A stretch of DNA of 64,000 nt from positions 744,001-808,000 of the forward strand of contig OZ244817.1 of the NCBI GenBank assembly GCA_965220305.1. Direction: 5' to 3'. Positions 37,371 through 46,943 of the stretch are shown here, piece by piece. The notes beneath the pieces are model-generated. The model was not told the DNA's origin, did no database searches, and saw only the letters and a program-made list of their open reading frames with translations. The translations under genes were made by a program, and so were the position numbers. Positions within the stretch are counted from its first letter, which is position 1; each line of letters begins with the position of its first letter. The stretch is from G965220305 sp965220305 (lineage in GTDB: Bacteria; Chloroflexota; Dehalococcoidia; Lucifugimonadales; UBA3495).

Positions 37371-38618
37371 TCAGCCGGACTCCGGCGCCATCACGCAGGT
37401 CACCGTCGCCCCGCCCATGACCCCCCTCTCTTCCACGACGAGACGCCCGCCCAGACGCTGGGCGTCCCGGCTCATGTTCGCAAAGCCGCGCCCGCGCTCC
37501 GCGTAGTCGCCGGGAAGCCCATTCCCGTCGTCCGCCACCGACAGGCGGATGCCTTCCTCCCCGAACTCAAGGTGGACCGACACCCGGCCCGCCTCCGCGT
37601 GGCGGTAGGCGTTGGTCAGCGCGTTGTGCGCTATCGAGAAGAGCAGGCCCCTGGCCTCTATCGAAAGGGGCGGCTCCACTCCGGTCTGCGTCATTTCGGC
37701 GGGCACGGAGGTGACGTTGGTAAAGCTGGCGGCGTGGGACCTGAGCGCCCAGCCCAGGTCCCGGCCCTCGTAGATGCCGCCCATGTTTATGGGATGGCGC
37801 AGCTCCCATATCGTGGAGCGGGACAGCCGGGAGGTGGCCTCCAGGGTGGCGGTGAGCTCCGGGTTGGCGTTCCCGGCCTGCGCCTTCGCCGTGTCGATGC
37901 CCAGCCCGATCATGTACGCCGACTGCGCGGCGGTGTCGTGAACGGTCTGGGAGAACTCGACCCGCTCCCGCTGCAGGGCGCGCTGCCGCTCCGCCGCCTG
38001 CCTCCACCTGATCCTCTCGAACCGGGTGGCCAGGTTGACCGCCACCACGACCACGTACATGACCGCGATCCTGGCCAGCAACACCTTCTCCTCCCTCGCC
38101 TCCAGGTCGATGCCGTCCCCCACCGTCAGGCTTATCGCCGCATAGACCACCGACACCACCGTCACCCAGGCCATGTTGAGCCTGAAGGAGGTGAATATCA
38201 CCGCCGACCCGGCCAGCGCGCCGTAGTAGAACAGGTGAAAGAAGTAGTGGCTGAAGCCGTTGCTTATGGTCAACACCGCCGACAGCAGGAACACGTCCAG
38301 CGCGAAGAGAGCCGAAACCCAGCGCCACGTAACCGGACTGTTCGCATGGAGACGGTAGTGAACGTACCCGTTGAGCCCGACCAACATCCCCAGCAGCAGC
38401 CCGTAGGCGGCGTACTTGGCGACCCCGTAATAGGGGCGGTACACCAGCTCGAACAGCAGCACGGCGACGATGAACCAGTGCGCTCTCACCGAAACCGTCG
38501 CCACGTACTTGAGGCCGTCCGGGTCGATCTGGTCCAGCGCCAGGTCGTTGACGCGGAAGACGCCGGCCGCCTTCGCGGCCAGTCGCATCACTCGCCTGTA
38601 GCGGGACCCGTGAGCCAT
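37371..38618 (-). CDS. Membrane sensor histidine kinase, NarX-like (HisKA_3)
   Basis: The 415-residue protein has about six hydrophobic segments between residues 40 and 200, a coiled linker (RFERIRWRQAAERQRALQRE), then a HisKA_3-type phosphoacceptor helix EFSQTVHDTAAQSAYM with His near 226. The ATPase domain follows: NALTNAYRHAEAG (N-box, about 335), VADDGNGLPGD and GRGFANMSRDAQRLGG. It pairs with the regulator downstream. There is no periplasmic domain of size, so the signal is probably sensed within the membrane. ATG 38588 is an alternative start. A CCCGTGA/TCACGGG hairpin lies just upstream at 38631-38647. Confidence 0.9.
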   Translation of the reverse strand: MAHGSRYRRVMRLAAKAAGVFRVNDLALDQIDPDGLKYVATVSVRAHWFIVAVLLFELVYRPYYGVAKYAAYGLLLGMLVGLNGYVHYRLHANSPVTWRWVSALFALDVFLLSAVLTISNGFSHYFFHLFYYGALAGSAVIFTSFRLNMAWVTVVSVVYAAISLTVGDGIDLEAREEKVLLARIAVMYVVVVAVNLATRFERIRWRQAAERQRALQRERVEFSQTVHDTAAQSAYMIGLGIDTAKAQAGNANPELTATLEATSRLSRSTIWELRHPINMGGIYEGRDLGWALRSHAASFTNVTSVPAEMTQTGVEPPLSIEARGLLFSIAHNALTNAYRHAEAGRVSVHLEFGEEGIRLSVADDGNGLPGDYAERGRGFANMSRDAQRLGGRLVVEERGVMGGATVTCVMAPESG

Positions 38619-39346
38619 TCCGTCTCCCGAAGGCCCGTGAGTTTCACGGGGGATTCAGAGGCGCTCTTTGGGACGCAGCCGGGCGTTCCCAGGCGCATCT
38701 TCAACCAATCTAATCAGCCGGAGCTATGTCCGCAAGTGGCAAACGCCCCCTGCCGGCATAGCAAATGTACCTTGTCGAGGCGTGTAGCTCCGCAGGTTCG
38801 CCGTCATATCGCCGAGCTTCGGCGGCCCTGAACGTCCAGGTCTTGGACCAGGGGGAATCAACGGTTGCGGAGTGCGTGTTGGAGAAGCATTTCGCACCCT
38901 TTCGTCCGCGCATTTGGCCGGTGTCTGGCAGGGCAAATGCCCCCTGTAAGAAGTGGCATTTGCCAATTGTCAGCGGCAGAGGGAATGAGGAAGATTAAGC
39001 TGGCCAAAGGCGGGAGGTATTCACTTGGGATTCGAGCAGGCCGATAGACGGAGGAGCGGGGACAGCGGTCGCAGCGGCCCTGTCCCGTCGCCCGTGCGCC
39101 CACCGGGCACGAGGCCGCCCTGCGTTGCGGCCGGAACATCTGGTCAGCCACAGAGGAAGATGCAGGGCAAACAGGGAAGAGACGCCGCGTCCGTTCCAGT
39201 GATGCTGGAGGTCGCCGTCCATCGCGGCGGCGGGCCTCGGGGGCCTGTTCTCTGGAAAGGGCGCCGACGACTAACGGAGATGCAGGCGGCAAAGACCTCT
39301 CCCGCAACGACGTCCTCTCTGTCTTCTCCGAAGGCTCTAGCCCCCC
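38619..39346. other. 728-base intergenic region with inverted repeats
   Basis: No coding frame is convincing. It contains a perfect 10-bp inverted repeat, GGCAAATGCC (38932-38941) and GGCATTTGCC (38955-38964), and a partial relative of it near 38736 (GGCAAACGCCCCCTG ... GCAAATG). These could be operators of the kinase operon, whose start is 320 bases away. The right end is bounded by a MITE. Confidence 0.4.
38932..38964. promoter_or_regulatory. Inverted repeat, possible operator
   Basis: The arms GGCAAATGCC and GGCATTTGCC are perfect, 13 bases apart. The spacing is too long for one dimer site on one face but fits a hairpin or two half-sites. Confidence 0.35.
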
Positions 39347-39530
39347 CTGATAGGGGTATGTAAAAGGTGAAATTAGCTATAAAACCTTGGAAAGCACAAG
39401 ACTCAGCCGCCGACTCCTCGCAGCGCTGAGATCGCACCAAATCCGAGTCTTTAGATTTGTGAACCATAAACCGAACCACCATATGGCATGAGGGTCATCA
39501 ACGTGACGCGAAAATACATACCCCTATCAG
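39347..39530. mobile_element. 184-bp MITE related to the one at 955
   Basis: The ends CTGATAGGGGTATGT and ACATACCCCTATCAG are inverted; runs of C and G extend the pairing outward by six bases. Length and interior (ATAAAACCTTGG, GAGGGT/CATCAAC) match the MITE at 955-1138. It lies six bases from an IS with the same ends. Confidence 0.88.
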
Positions 39531-39536
39531 GGGGGG

Positions 39537-40871
39537 CTGATAGGGGTATGTAACGCCGGAAATCGGCTCTGAATGAAGCTTGGGAAGGCGCCGGGGAATC
39601 CGGCATTCTGGTGTTCGTTACGCAACCGGACACCGGAGGTCCCCCATGCGCCTTCCCAGAGAAACCTATCAGGTTCAGCAAACTATTGAAACGCATTTAC
39701 CTCACCTCTCCCAGCCACAATTGGCCGGTTTGGTCCTGTGGGTCTGCGGGGCCATTCTCGCCGGCAGCGCCTGCCAGAACGCCGTGGCCTCCGCCCTCTC
39801 CCCATGGCGCAGCTGGAACAACCTCCGCCAGTATCTCCGCGAGTGGCTCTACGACGGCAGCGACCGGGCACGCCCCTGCAAGACCCAACTGGACGTAACC
39901 CTCTGCTTCGCACCGCTGCTCCGGTGGGTGCTCACCTGGTGGGTGTCCGGCAGGCTGGCAGTGGCCATCGATCCGACTCTCAAGGGCGACCAGACCACCG
40001 CCATCGTCATCAGCGTCCTCTACCGGGCTGCGCCATTCCCGTGGCCTGGAGCATCCACCGCGCCACCCAGAAAGGCTCCTGGATGGACCCCACCGTGGAA
40101 CTGCTCAGGGAACTGGCCCCAGCCGTTCCCAGGGAAATGACCGTCATCGTGCTCTGCGACCGGGGTATATCCAGCCCCAAGCTGTGGAAGCAGATACGCG
40201 CCCAGGGCTGGCACCCCTGTATGCGCTACCGGAATAACATCACCTTCTGCGCCGACGGCGGCAAACGATTGCCCGCGCGACGCTTCGTTTCCGTTCCCGA
40301 CACGGCCTGGATCGGACGGGGCACCGCCTTCGGCACCCCCAAGGCCCAACGCCGCTGCACCCTGCTGGTGGTCTGGTACGCCCAGCAGGAGGAACCCTGG
40401 ATCATCCTCACCGACCTGCCGCCGGAAGCAGTGGGAGTGAGTTGGTACGCTCTCCGCTTCTGGATCGAACTGGGCTTCAAGGCCATCAAGAGCATGGGCT
40501 GGAAGTGGGACAAGACCAGAAGGACCGACCCCACCCGCGTCTCCCGCCACTGGCTGGTGCTTTCGGTGGCGACGCTCCTGGCCTTGGCCTACGGCACCAG
40601 GGCGGAAGACGCCCATGACCGCAGGATCGCCCCAGGCAACCTGCGGGCGCCGCCCAAGTCGCTTGCTCCCCAGCATCGCAACAGTTGGCAGAAGCCGAAA
40701 CGGAAGGTCAGCGTATTCCGGCGCGGCATCGATTGGCTGCGCCGTTTGATGCACAAGGGCAGGCTCTGGAACCGGGTCTGGCTGCTGCCCGAACCCTGGC
40801 CCAAACACAGGCCCAACCTGGAAATCACCTGCCACGCGCCCCCCTGAAAACCCTTTACATACCCCTATAAG
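39537..40871 (+). mobile_element. 1335-bp IS4-like element, probable driver of the 184-bp MITEs
   Basis: The left end CTGATAGGGGTATGTAA and the right end TTACATACCCCTATAAG are inverted with one mismatch. They equal the ends of the MITE next door and resemble those at 955. No target duplication is visible because the left flank is the MITE. Confidence 0.85.
39646..40847 (+). CDS. IS4-like DDE transposase, split by a frameshift near 40027
   Basis: Starting at ATG 39646, the first frame reads MRLPRETYQVQQTIETHLP and reaches the first Asp in VAIDPTLKGDQTTAIVISVLYR. The second, from about 40028, continues CAIPVAWSIHRATQKGSW, then VIVLCDRGISSP (second Asp) and WIELGFKAIKSMGWKWDKTRR (Glu). One extra G in ACCGGG gives YRGCAIPVAW, the normal join in IS4 transposases. 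Restored length is about 400 residues. If the break is real the element is dead, and its MITEs would need another source. Confidence 0.85.
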
Positions 40872-40890
40872 GGACCGGGGGAGGGAAAAG

Positions 40891-41112
40891 ATGCGAGACA
40901 ACAAAGAGAAGCTCCACATGAACCGGACCGGCAGGGGAGTCGCCAACGCCGTTGCTGATTCGCCGGTTTACACCCTGGAGGAGCGACAGACGGTGCGGCA
41001 GGGGCTGCGCATCCTTGCCAGAATCATCGCCCGCGCCCACCTGCGGCGGCAGGCGGAACGGAGCAGCGCAGCCGCGCCTGGCCCGCCGCCAGCAGGTGAA
41101 TCCCAGGATTGA
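40891..41112 (+). CDS. Small conserved protein of the GLRILARIIAR family, copy 1
   Basis: The 73-residue product from ATG 40891 (GGGGGAGGGAAAAG upstream) has LEERQTVRQGLRILARIIARAHLRRQAE in its second half. The same helix occurs in the small genes at 44059 and 54019. It is a short amphipathic, basic helical protein. Each copy begins a plus-strand run of replication or regulation genes, here 228 bases before a Replic_Relax gene. Function is unknown; a DNA-binding accessory role is a guess. Confidence 0.65.
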   Translation: MRDNKEKLHMNRTGRGVANAVADSPVYTLEERQTVRQGLRILARIIARAHLRRQAERSSAAAPGPPPAGESQD

Positions 41113-41339
41113 GCCATCTCTGCAACCGGTGCCCCTCCTGACGCATCAGCGGAGCGCCGGAATTACCTTCGCCCTCCCCCATTTGCAGCGCAGTCCCCTG
41201 GAACGACCGTTCCAGAAGAGGCCACCCCCCGGCCCCATACCACAAAACTGCCTCCAACGTAATGCCTTGCGAGGCATTACGGGCAAGCAATTTCTCCTGG
41301 ACAATGGAGTGTTGGGACAATGCCACGGGAGGAAGAGTA
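41113..41339. other. Spacer before the Replic_Relax gene
   Basis: It is non-coding, with a short inverted repeat AATGCC/GGCATT at 41261-41279 that could be an operator or leader hairpin. Confidence 0.35.
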
Positions 41340-43435
41340 ATGACAACAACCGACGCCGGGACGCCGACCCCGGTCGATGATGAGTTGTCCGAGGACGACC
41401 TGAACTCCGCCATCCACGACTACGTGCACACCTACGTCCGGTGGCGTGGCCGTCAAAAGGTGATGGAAACCTTCGGCGTCTCGCGCCACACCCTCTGGCG
41501 CTTCCTGGACCGGGGCCGGATGGGCCGCGCCCTGCCCAGGGCCGTCCTGGGCAGCGTGGGCGACAGCATAGAGGCTATCGACGCGGCAACCTGGGCCATC
41601 GGAGCCTCGGAGCGCATAACCGCCAACTTCAACCGTTCCGCAAGGAACAGAGGCCCGGCAGTTCCCGCCCTGCGTCGGGAGCAGGAGGACGCGCTGCTGC
41701 AACTGTGCGCCGCCCCGCTGACCACGGTGAGCGAGCTGGCCCGCTGCAACCGGACGCCCGCCACCACCCTGCGCGGCAGGCTGGAAAGGATGGCGGAACT
41801 GGGGCTGGCGGATTCCGTGTCCCACCGCCTGGGCGCCCTCGGTCCAAAGCCCCGGCGCCGCTACTTCCCCACGAAGAAGGACATCCACACCACCGCAGCG
41901 TTGGAGTGGGGGACCAAAAGCTTCTTGGAAGACCACCCGGTGTCCCGCCAGTGGTTCCGAATCCTCACCGAGCGTCTCGACGCCGTGGCCGTGCTGTATC
42001 ACGTCGCCGCCCTCATCGCCGACGCCGACCCGGAGGGAGAACCCGTCCGGGTGGACCACTACCGCCAGGGGGCCCTACGACCTGCTGGTTACGCTCTCCG
42101 GAGGCCGCTCCGTGGGCATCCTGCGCCAGGGACCGACCCTGCCCTCCCCCAACCTGCGCTACCGCCTGAGAACCGCGGAGAATCTGCCCGTGAGCCAGCG
42201 CCCCACCGTGACCCTGGTGATCACCGGCTCCGACCAGGCCACCCGCCGGGCCGGGCGCACCCTGGGCCACACGGTGGAGCACCAGACCTTCTTCGTGGCC
42301 ACCGAGGGGGAGCACTGGCCGGGGACCACCGGGCCGTGTCCTGGCAGCAGTGCGGCCACGGGATGGGGGCGCAGGTGAAGATCGCCCCCATCTCTCCCTG
42401 GACAACATCGTCGCCTCCATCGGCTGGCTGGTGGACAAACACGCCAGGGACCGACGCGACAAGACCCCTCCGGCCAGGCGCCAGCCCGAGCCGGACCCGG
42501 ACTCCCTCTACCCCACCCACCTGCGGACCGCCTGGCCCGACCCGTCGGAGCAGGTCAAAGGCTCCCTGGCCGTCCAGCTCACCCGCGCCGAGAAGGACAC
42601 CCTGGACCTGCTGGCCGCCTGGCCCCTGTGCACCACCGGCCAGCTGGCCGGGCTGATGGGCGGCGTCACCCGCAGACGGGCTAACCAGGTGCTCCGGTCC
42701 CTGGCGGGCCGCTCCCTGGTCCACTCGGAGAACCAGCGCCACGTCCTCAGGGACGAGGGTCTGCGCTGCCTGGCCCGCCGGGACCGGTCCGCCGTGAGAA
42801 TCGCCCTGGGCCGCTGGAGCGCCCGCTGGCGACGGCGCCGCAGGGGAAAGGCCCCGGTCTACGCCGGCACTTCCCTGCGCAGCCTGGACTCCCAACTGCA
42901 TCACCAGGACGCCATCAACACCGTCGCCGCCGCCCTGAGCGCCGAGGTAGCCCGGTCCGATGACCACTTCCTGCTGGAGCTGCTGCCCACCTCCCGGGCC
43001 AGCATCGGCTACCGCTACCAGGGAGACGACTACGTGATCCACCCCGACGCCGCCTTCTGGCTGTCCCACCGGGGCGACTGGCGCCCCTACTTCCTGGAGT
43101 TCGAGCGCCGCGCCGTCACCCCCAGGCGGGTCCGCGCCCGGCTGAAAAACTACCCCCGCTACTTCGCCAGCGGCTGGGCCGACCTGGACCACGCCGGGCA
43201 GCTGCCTCTGGTGCTGTTCGTGTTCGAGACCCACGACGCCGAGGACGCCTTCCTGCGGGCCGCCGGAGCGCACCGGCTGCCCATCTGCACCTCCAACCTG
43301 GAGCTGATCAACGACCTTGGCGTGTTGCGCGAGGTGTGGCGCTGGCCGCCGCCGAACGCCCCGGACCGGCTGCCGCTGCACCGGCTGGGAGAGGGATACA
43401 AAAATGTACCTTCCCGTTCCAGGCATTTCCTGTAG
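41340..43435 (+). CDS. Replic_Relax family protein, broken by three homopolymer indels
   Basis: ATG 41340 follows GGAAGAGTA. The frame reads VMETFGVSRHTLWRFLDRGR (HTH-like), a winged-helix domain (LTTVSELARCNRTPATTLRGRLERMAELGL) and ERLDAVAVLYHVAALIADAD. It then shifts near 42070 (G5), 42322 (G4) and 42387 (C5). The last frame, to 43435, repeats the winged-helix plan (LLAAWPLCTTGQLAGLMG) and ends with HPDAAFWLSHRGDWRPYFLEFERR. Restored length is about 695 residues. The intact relative is at 56899-58536. These proteins are common on conjugative elements and are thought to act at replication or relaxation origins. Confidence 0.72.
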
Positions 43436-43638
43436 GGGAGCTATGGCCAAAGGTGATTTTCAGGGTACCAACCCTGTCAGCCCCCCAAGGCCCGGAGCGG
43501 GGACATTTTGTTGCAGAACCAGAGCCCCGGCATCACCGGCCAACCCCGGAACATCCAACCGCAGGGCCGGCGACGTCGGGTGCTTGACGCGTATGACGCA
43601 TCAGAAATGACACGTAATGACACAACGGGAGGACGACC
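43436..43638. other. Spacer with TGACRC repeats before the HTH gene
   Basis: Between 43580 and 43625 the motif TGAC recurs (TTGACGCG, TATGACGCATC, ATGACACG, ATGACACAA), roughly every 11-14 bases. This may be a row of binding sites for the HTH protein that follows. Confidence 0.4.
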
Positions 43639-43983
43639 ATGAGAATGTTAACCAAAGCGGAGGCCTGCCGGGAGTTGAGGTTGTCCCTGTCCACGCTGAA
43701 CCGGCGCATCGCCGCAGGGGAAGTGCCGGTAAGACGGGAGCCGCGCGGCCGACGGCACCGGGTGTACGTGATGTTGGACGACGACCTGCCGGGTGACGCC
43801 AAGGCCGCTGACCCGGCGCTGGCGGTGGCCCGGGAGCGGATACGTGGGTTGGAGGCGCAGGTGGAACTGCTGCAAGATCAGCTTGAGCAGGAGCAACAAC
43901 GAAACGCGGAGTTGCAGAACGGGCTGAACGCAAGAGAGCGGACCCGTCCCTGGTGGCGGGTCTGGGAACGAAACCGAGGATGA
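43639..43983 (+). CDS. Excisionase/MerR-like HTH protein with coiled coil
   Basis: The 114-residue protein starts at ATG 43639 after CGGGAGGACGACC. Residues 4-50 are a winged helix of the excisionase type (LTKAEACRELRLSLSTLNRRIAAGE ... RRHRVYVMLDDD). Residues 60-105 are a coiled coil for dimerisation. It probably controls the nearby replication gene or acts as a recombination directionality factor for a recombinase. Confidence 0.75.
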   Translation: MRMLTKAEACRELRLSLSTLNRRIAAGEVPVRREPRGRRHRVYVMLDDDLPGDAKAADPALAVARERIRGLEAQVELLQDQLEQEQQRNAELQNGLNARERTRPWWRVWERNRG

Positions 43984-44058
43984 GAAAAGCCACCGGTCGG
44001 ACTGAAGGGAGTAAGCCGATTCCGGCGGACAATTGCCCCGGGAAATAAAGGGAGGCAT

Positions 44059-44255
44059 ATGATGCAAGAAAACAGCCACAAGGCCGAAGGACGGTAACCG
44101 GCCGGCCGGTGGGGCACCCGGCGGCCACTGTGCAGGGCTACACTGCGGAACAGCGGGAGACGCTACGGCTCGGGCTGCTCATCCTGGCTAGGTTCATCGC
44201 CAGCGCCCACCTGCGGCATAAGGCGGAGCGGTACGGTGCCGTTGTCGTCGACTGA
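44059..44255 (+). CDS. Small GLRILARIIAR-family protein, copy 2, frameshifted
   Basis: ATG 44059 starts MMQENSHKA, then the frame hits a stop at 44095. One base removed near 44085 joins it to VGHPAATVQGYTAEQRETLR and LGLLILARFIASAHLRHKAE, ending at 44255. GTG 44109 could also start a 48-residue protein. The core helix is plainly the same as in the genes at 40891 and 54019. Confidence 0.55.
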
Positions 44256-44282
44256 ACGGTCATCCCCAGTGACACAACGACG

Positions 44283-44311
44283 TTGACAGCAACACTTGTG
44301 TTGTGCATTAT
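44283..44311 (+). promoter_or_regulatory. Sigma70-type promoter with an operator in its spacer
   Basis: TTGACA (44283-44288) and CATTAT (44306-44311) are exactly 17 bases apart. The spacer holds the palindrome CAACACTTGTGTTG at 44290-44303, so a repressor bound there would block the polymerase. The HicB-like HTH protein encoded downstream is the natural candidate, as autoregulation is usual for HicB. Confidence 0.6.
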
Positions 44312-44502
44312 GCGAACATAATTGGCGCGCCCACTCCGGTCTTTGAGAGGAGAGAGCTGCGCCCATCATACCTACAGGCGTTACAACAGATACACCACCT
44401 TGCGACTAGGGGATCGATTCGAGGATTTGGGGGGACCACTGCGACCACAGGCATTGGGCAAAGAGCTCAATGCAAGGACCGAGAAGAGGTTCAGTGGAAC
44501 TT
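44312..44502. other. Leader of the HicB-like gene; no HicA seen
   Basis: HicB antitoxins normally follow a 60-90-residue HicA toxin. Open frames here (from 44303 and 44322) do not have the HicA dsRBD-like pattern with its glycine-histidine active site. Either the toxin is lost or the protein works alone. Confidence 0.45.
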
Positions 44503-45009
44503 ATGCTTGCCTATCCGATAACTCTGAAAGACCATGATGGTACCGTGCTGGTAACATCTCCAGACTTCCCGGAGTTGACCAGCTTTGGCTGCGACCCAGA
44601 GGAAACCATCGCCCGCACCGTGCAAGCATTACAAGAGGCTATTGCCGCCCGCATCTATAACCGCAAGGAAATCCCCCAGCCTTCCAAGGGGGAAACATAC
44701 GCTGTTTTGCCGACGCTAACTTCGGTGAAGATCATGCTGTACCGAGGGATGAGAGAACAGGGCATTAGCAAGGCCGAGTTAGCCCGGCGCTTAGGCTGGC
44801 ACATGCCTCAGGTGGACCGGGTGCTGGATATTCGCCACCGTTCACGGCTTGACCAAATGGACTCGGCTTTGAAAGCCATAGGACGGCAGTTACAGGTCAG
44901 CACGGCGGTTCATCCGGGGTCGTTACAAGGTGCCGTCAGTAATTTCGACATCATATTCAACAACGAGCTGAGGAGCACGAATCTCGGCGATTCTGGCAGG
45001 GGCGTATAA
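44503..45009 (+). CDS. HicB-family antitoxin-like regulator with HTH
   Basis: I prefer ATG 44503 (the frame is open from ATG 44470) because the domain begins there. Residues 1-60 are the HicB partial RNase H fold: MLAYPITLKDHDGTVLVTS, PDFPELTSFGCDPEETI. Residues about 75-125 are an Xre/Cro HTH (GISKAELARRLGWHMPQVDRVL). HicB binds HicA and its own promoter. No HicA gene is adjacent, so the protein may be an orphan, or may regulate the R-M genes that follow six bases later. Confidence 0.8.
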   Translation: MLAYPITLKDHDGTVLVTSPDFPELTSFGCDPEETIARTVQALQEAIAARIYNRKEIPQPSKGETYAVLPTLTSVKIMLYRGMREQGISKAELARRLGWHMPQVDRVLDIRHRSRLDQMDSALKAIGRQLQVSTAVHPGSLQGAVSNFDIIFNNELRSTNLGDSGRGV

Positions 45010-45014
45010 GACCA

Positions 45015-45992
45015 ATGACAGTAACCCGACCGGAAGTATCCTTGGTTAGTCCAAGAAGGAAAATGTCGTCTCCCAACAGCGGGGGCGCTTTGAAAGATGA
45101 AGGCATTGGATGCAGCTCTGTCTCGGACTCCGCAGAGCCGGTTAGAGTGCTGTGCGAAAGGGCAGTTAATGTTGCCTCGGTGCCGCAGCGTAGTCCCCTG
45201 CGTTACCCTGGAGGCAAGACCTGGCTCGTTCCAGAGATACGAAAGTTCCTGGACGGACTCGACTTCCGACCTGAGGTCTTCATCGAGCCATTCGCTGGTG
45301 GCGGAGTCGCATCACTGACGGCAGTAATGGACTGCTATGCGGGTCGGGCTGTGCTGTGTGACAGAGACCCAGACATTTCCAATCTATGGCTGAGTATGCT
45401 GGAGGACGCCGAAGAATTGGCTCGGCGAGTAGAGAGCTTCGAGGCAACTCCTGAGAACGTGAGCGCGGTATTCTCCAATAGTGGTGTGACCGGCATGGAC
45501 GCCGCCTTTCTCACCCTTCTGCGGAACAGGGTCAGTCGGGGGGGAATCATGGCCAAGGGCGCTTCGGTGATGAAACAGGGAGAGAATGGTCATGGAATCT
45601 CTTCTCGATGGTACCCTGACACTCTCGCCAAGCGCATCCGGAGAATAGGAGCCTATGCCAATCGGCTTGATTTCTTCCAAGGAGATGGCGTGAGCCTCGT
45701 GGAATTGTGCAAGGGCAACGAGCAAGCCGCCTTTTTCATCGACCCTCCCTACACCGCCGCTGGCAAGCAGGCTGGGCGACGCCTTTATACTTACAACGAA
45801 ATTGACCACGAGGACCTATTCGAGCGGATGTCAAAGGTACGAGGGGTTTTCATGATGACCTACGACGAGAGTCCTGACGTCATCGAGATGGCGCGAAGGC
45901 GGGGATTCCATCTGGCCAAGGTTCCAATGAAGAACACGCACCATGCGGTGATGTACGAGTTGCTCATCACGTCGCACGAGCTAACATCATGA
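45015..45992 (+). CDS. Dam/D12-class N6-adenine DNA methyltransferase
   Basis: The 325-residue protein carries the D12 class motifs in order: PLRYPGGK (61-68), the AdoMet loop EPFAGGG (91-97), and the catalytic DPPY (243-246). The first 55 residues are not part of the domain, so the true start could be internal (ATG 45063). This class methylates adenine. The gene overlaps the downstream nuclease gene by four bases (ATGA), so both are translated together as a type II R-M system. Lower GC than the flanking conjugative genes suggests transfer. Confidence 0.92.
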   Translation: MTVTRPEVSLVSPRRKMSSPNSGGALKDEGIGCSSVSDSAEPVRVLCERAVNVASVPQRSPLRYPGGKTWLVPEIRKFLDGLDFRPEVFIEPFAGGGVASLTAVMDCYAGRAVLCDRDPDISNLWLSMLEDAEELARRVESFEATPENVSAVFSNSGVTGMDAAFLTLLRNRVSRGGIMAKGASVMKQGENGHGISSRWYPDTLAKRIRRIGAYANRLDFFQGDGVSLVELCKGNEQAAFFIDPPYTAAGKQAGRRLYTYNEIDHEDLFERMSKVRGVFMMTYDESPDVIEMARRRGFHLAKVPMKNTHHAVMYELLITSHELTS

Positions 45993-46858
45993 CTCTTCCT
46001 CGACGCTTCGGTATAGGGGAATGGTACGGGCATTCGTTTGTCGGTCTTACGCAGGGCCAGCGCCGGGCATACGCCAGCGGAACCGGTTCCCAACCATGTC
46101 CTTTTCGGATGGTCGGGGGACCCTGCACGAAGACAGGCGGAGTCTGTTCGTTCAGGCTATATGAAGATGATGATGGTGCGGCCACTCCAGTATCGGGCGC
46201 GGGGGCCGGACTGCGGGTTCTATGTCCCCGGCGATTTGAAGAGGACATGACCATCTTTCAATGGGTGGGCGAGGTCGTTTTAGGTACTTCTAAACCCGCA
46301 ATAGCCACCGAGATTGGCTTTCTGAAGGCTGAGGATGGAAACACGCACGTAGGCCGAATAGACATGGTTCTGGCGAATAAGGAAGAGGGCACAACAGCAC
46401 TCAATTGGTGCGCCTTGGAGATTCAAGCAGTCTACTTCTCCGGTAGGAGTATGGGTGAAGAGTTCAGGAATATCAGGAACCACGAGGGCGACGATCCGCC
46501 TTTCCCGGGACATATACGCCGGCCCGACTACCGGAGCAGTGGGCCGAAGCGCCTAATGCCCCAGTTGCAGATCAAAGTGCCTACGCTTCGTCGATGGGGC
46601 AAGAAGATGGTAGTTGTGGTCGACAAGAACTTCTACGAATCTCTGGGGCGCATGGAGGAGGTCGGAGACCTATCCAGCGGCGACATAGCGTGGTTCACAG
46701 TAGACTTTGAAGAAGACCACGCCAGGGGGCGTTTCAAGCTCGTGAGAGATAGTGTCCATGTCACCACACTTGAGAGGGCTACCGAGGGACTGACCGGTGG
46801 CTCTCCCGTTACTCTTACCGAATTCGAGGAAGGCATCAGGTCCAAGCTCACACAGTAA
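45989..46858 (+). CDS. NotI-fold type II restriction endonuclease
   Basis: The 289-residue protein opens MTLPRRFGIGEWYGHSF and has four cysteines, C37, C46, C53 (CPF ... PC ... GVCSFRLY) and C79. These match the iron-binding Cys4 site of NotI/EagI-type enzymes. The active site fits their variant PD-(D/E)XK form: D125 in VGRIDMVL, and E144/Q146 in CALEIQAVYF. That Gln replaces the usual Lys, as in NotI. It would cut DNA lacking the methylation made by the overlapping upstream enzyme. Because that enzyme is an adenine methylase, the site must contain A, unlike NotI's all-GC site. Confidence 0.75.
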   Translation: MTLPRRFGIGEWYGHSFVGLTQGQRRAYASGTGSQPCPFRMVGGPCTKTGGVCSFRLYEDDDGAATPVSGAGAGLRVLCPRRFEEDMTIFQWVGEVVLGTSKPAIATEIGFLKAEDGNTHVGRIDMVLANKEEGTTALNWCALEIQAVYFSGRSMGEEFRNIRNHEGDDPPFPGHIRRPDYRSSGPKRLMPQLQIKVPTLRRWGKKMVVVVDKNFYESLGRMEEVGDLSSGDIAWFTVDFEEDHARGRFKLVRDSVHVTTLERATEGLTGGSPVTLTEFEEGIRSKLTQ

Positions 46859-46943
46859 CGTCGGGGGAAATCTGACAAACAAATACAGGGCTTGAGTTTC
46901 TCAGGTGAGAGCCTCAAGGCCCATATACCAAGGAGTTTACACG

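Noticed and set aside
44303..44521. HicA toxin upstream of the HicB-like gene
   Set aside because: Two open frames exist, but neither has the HicA pattern with its active-site glycine-histidine, and both lack ribosome sites.
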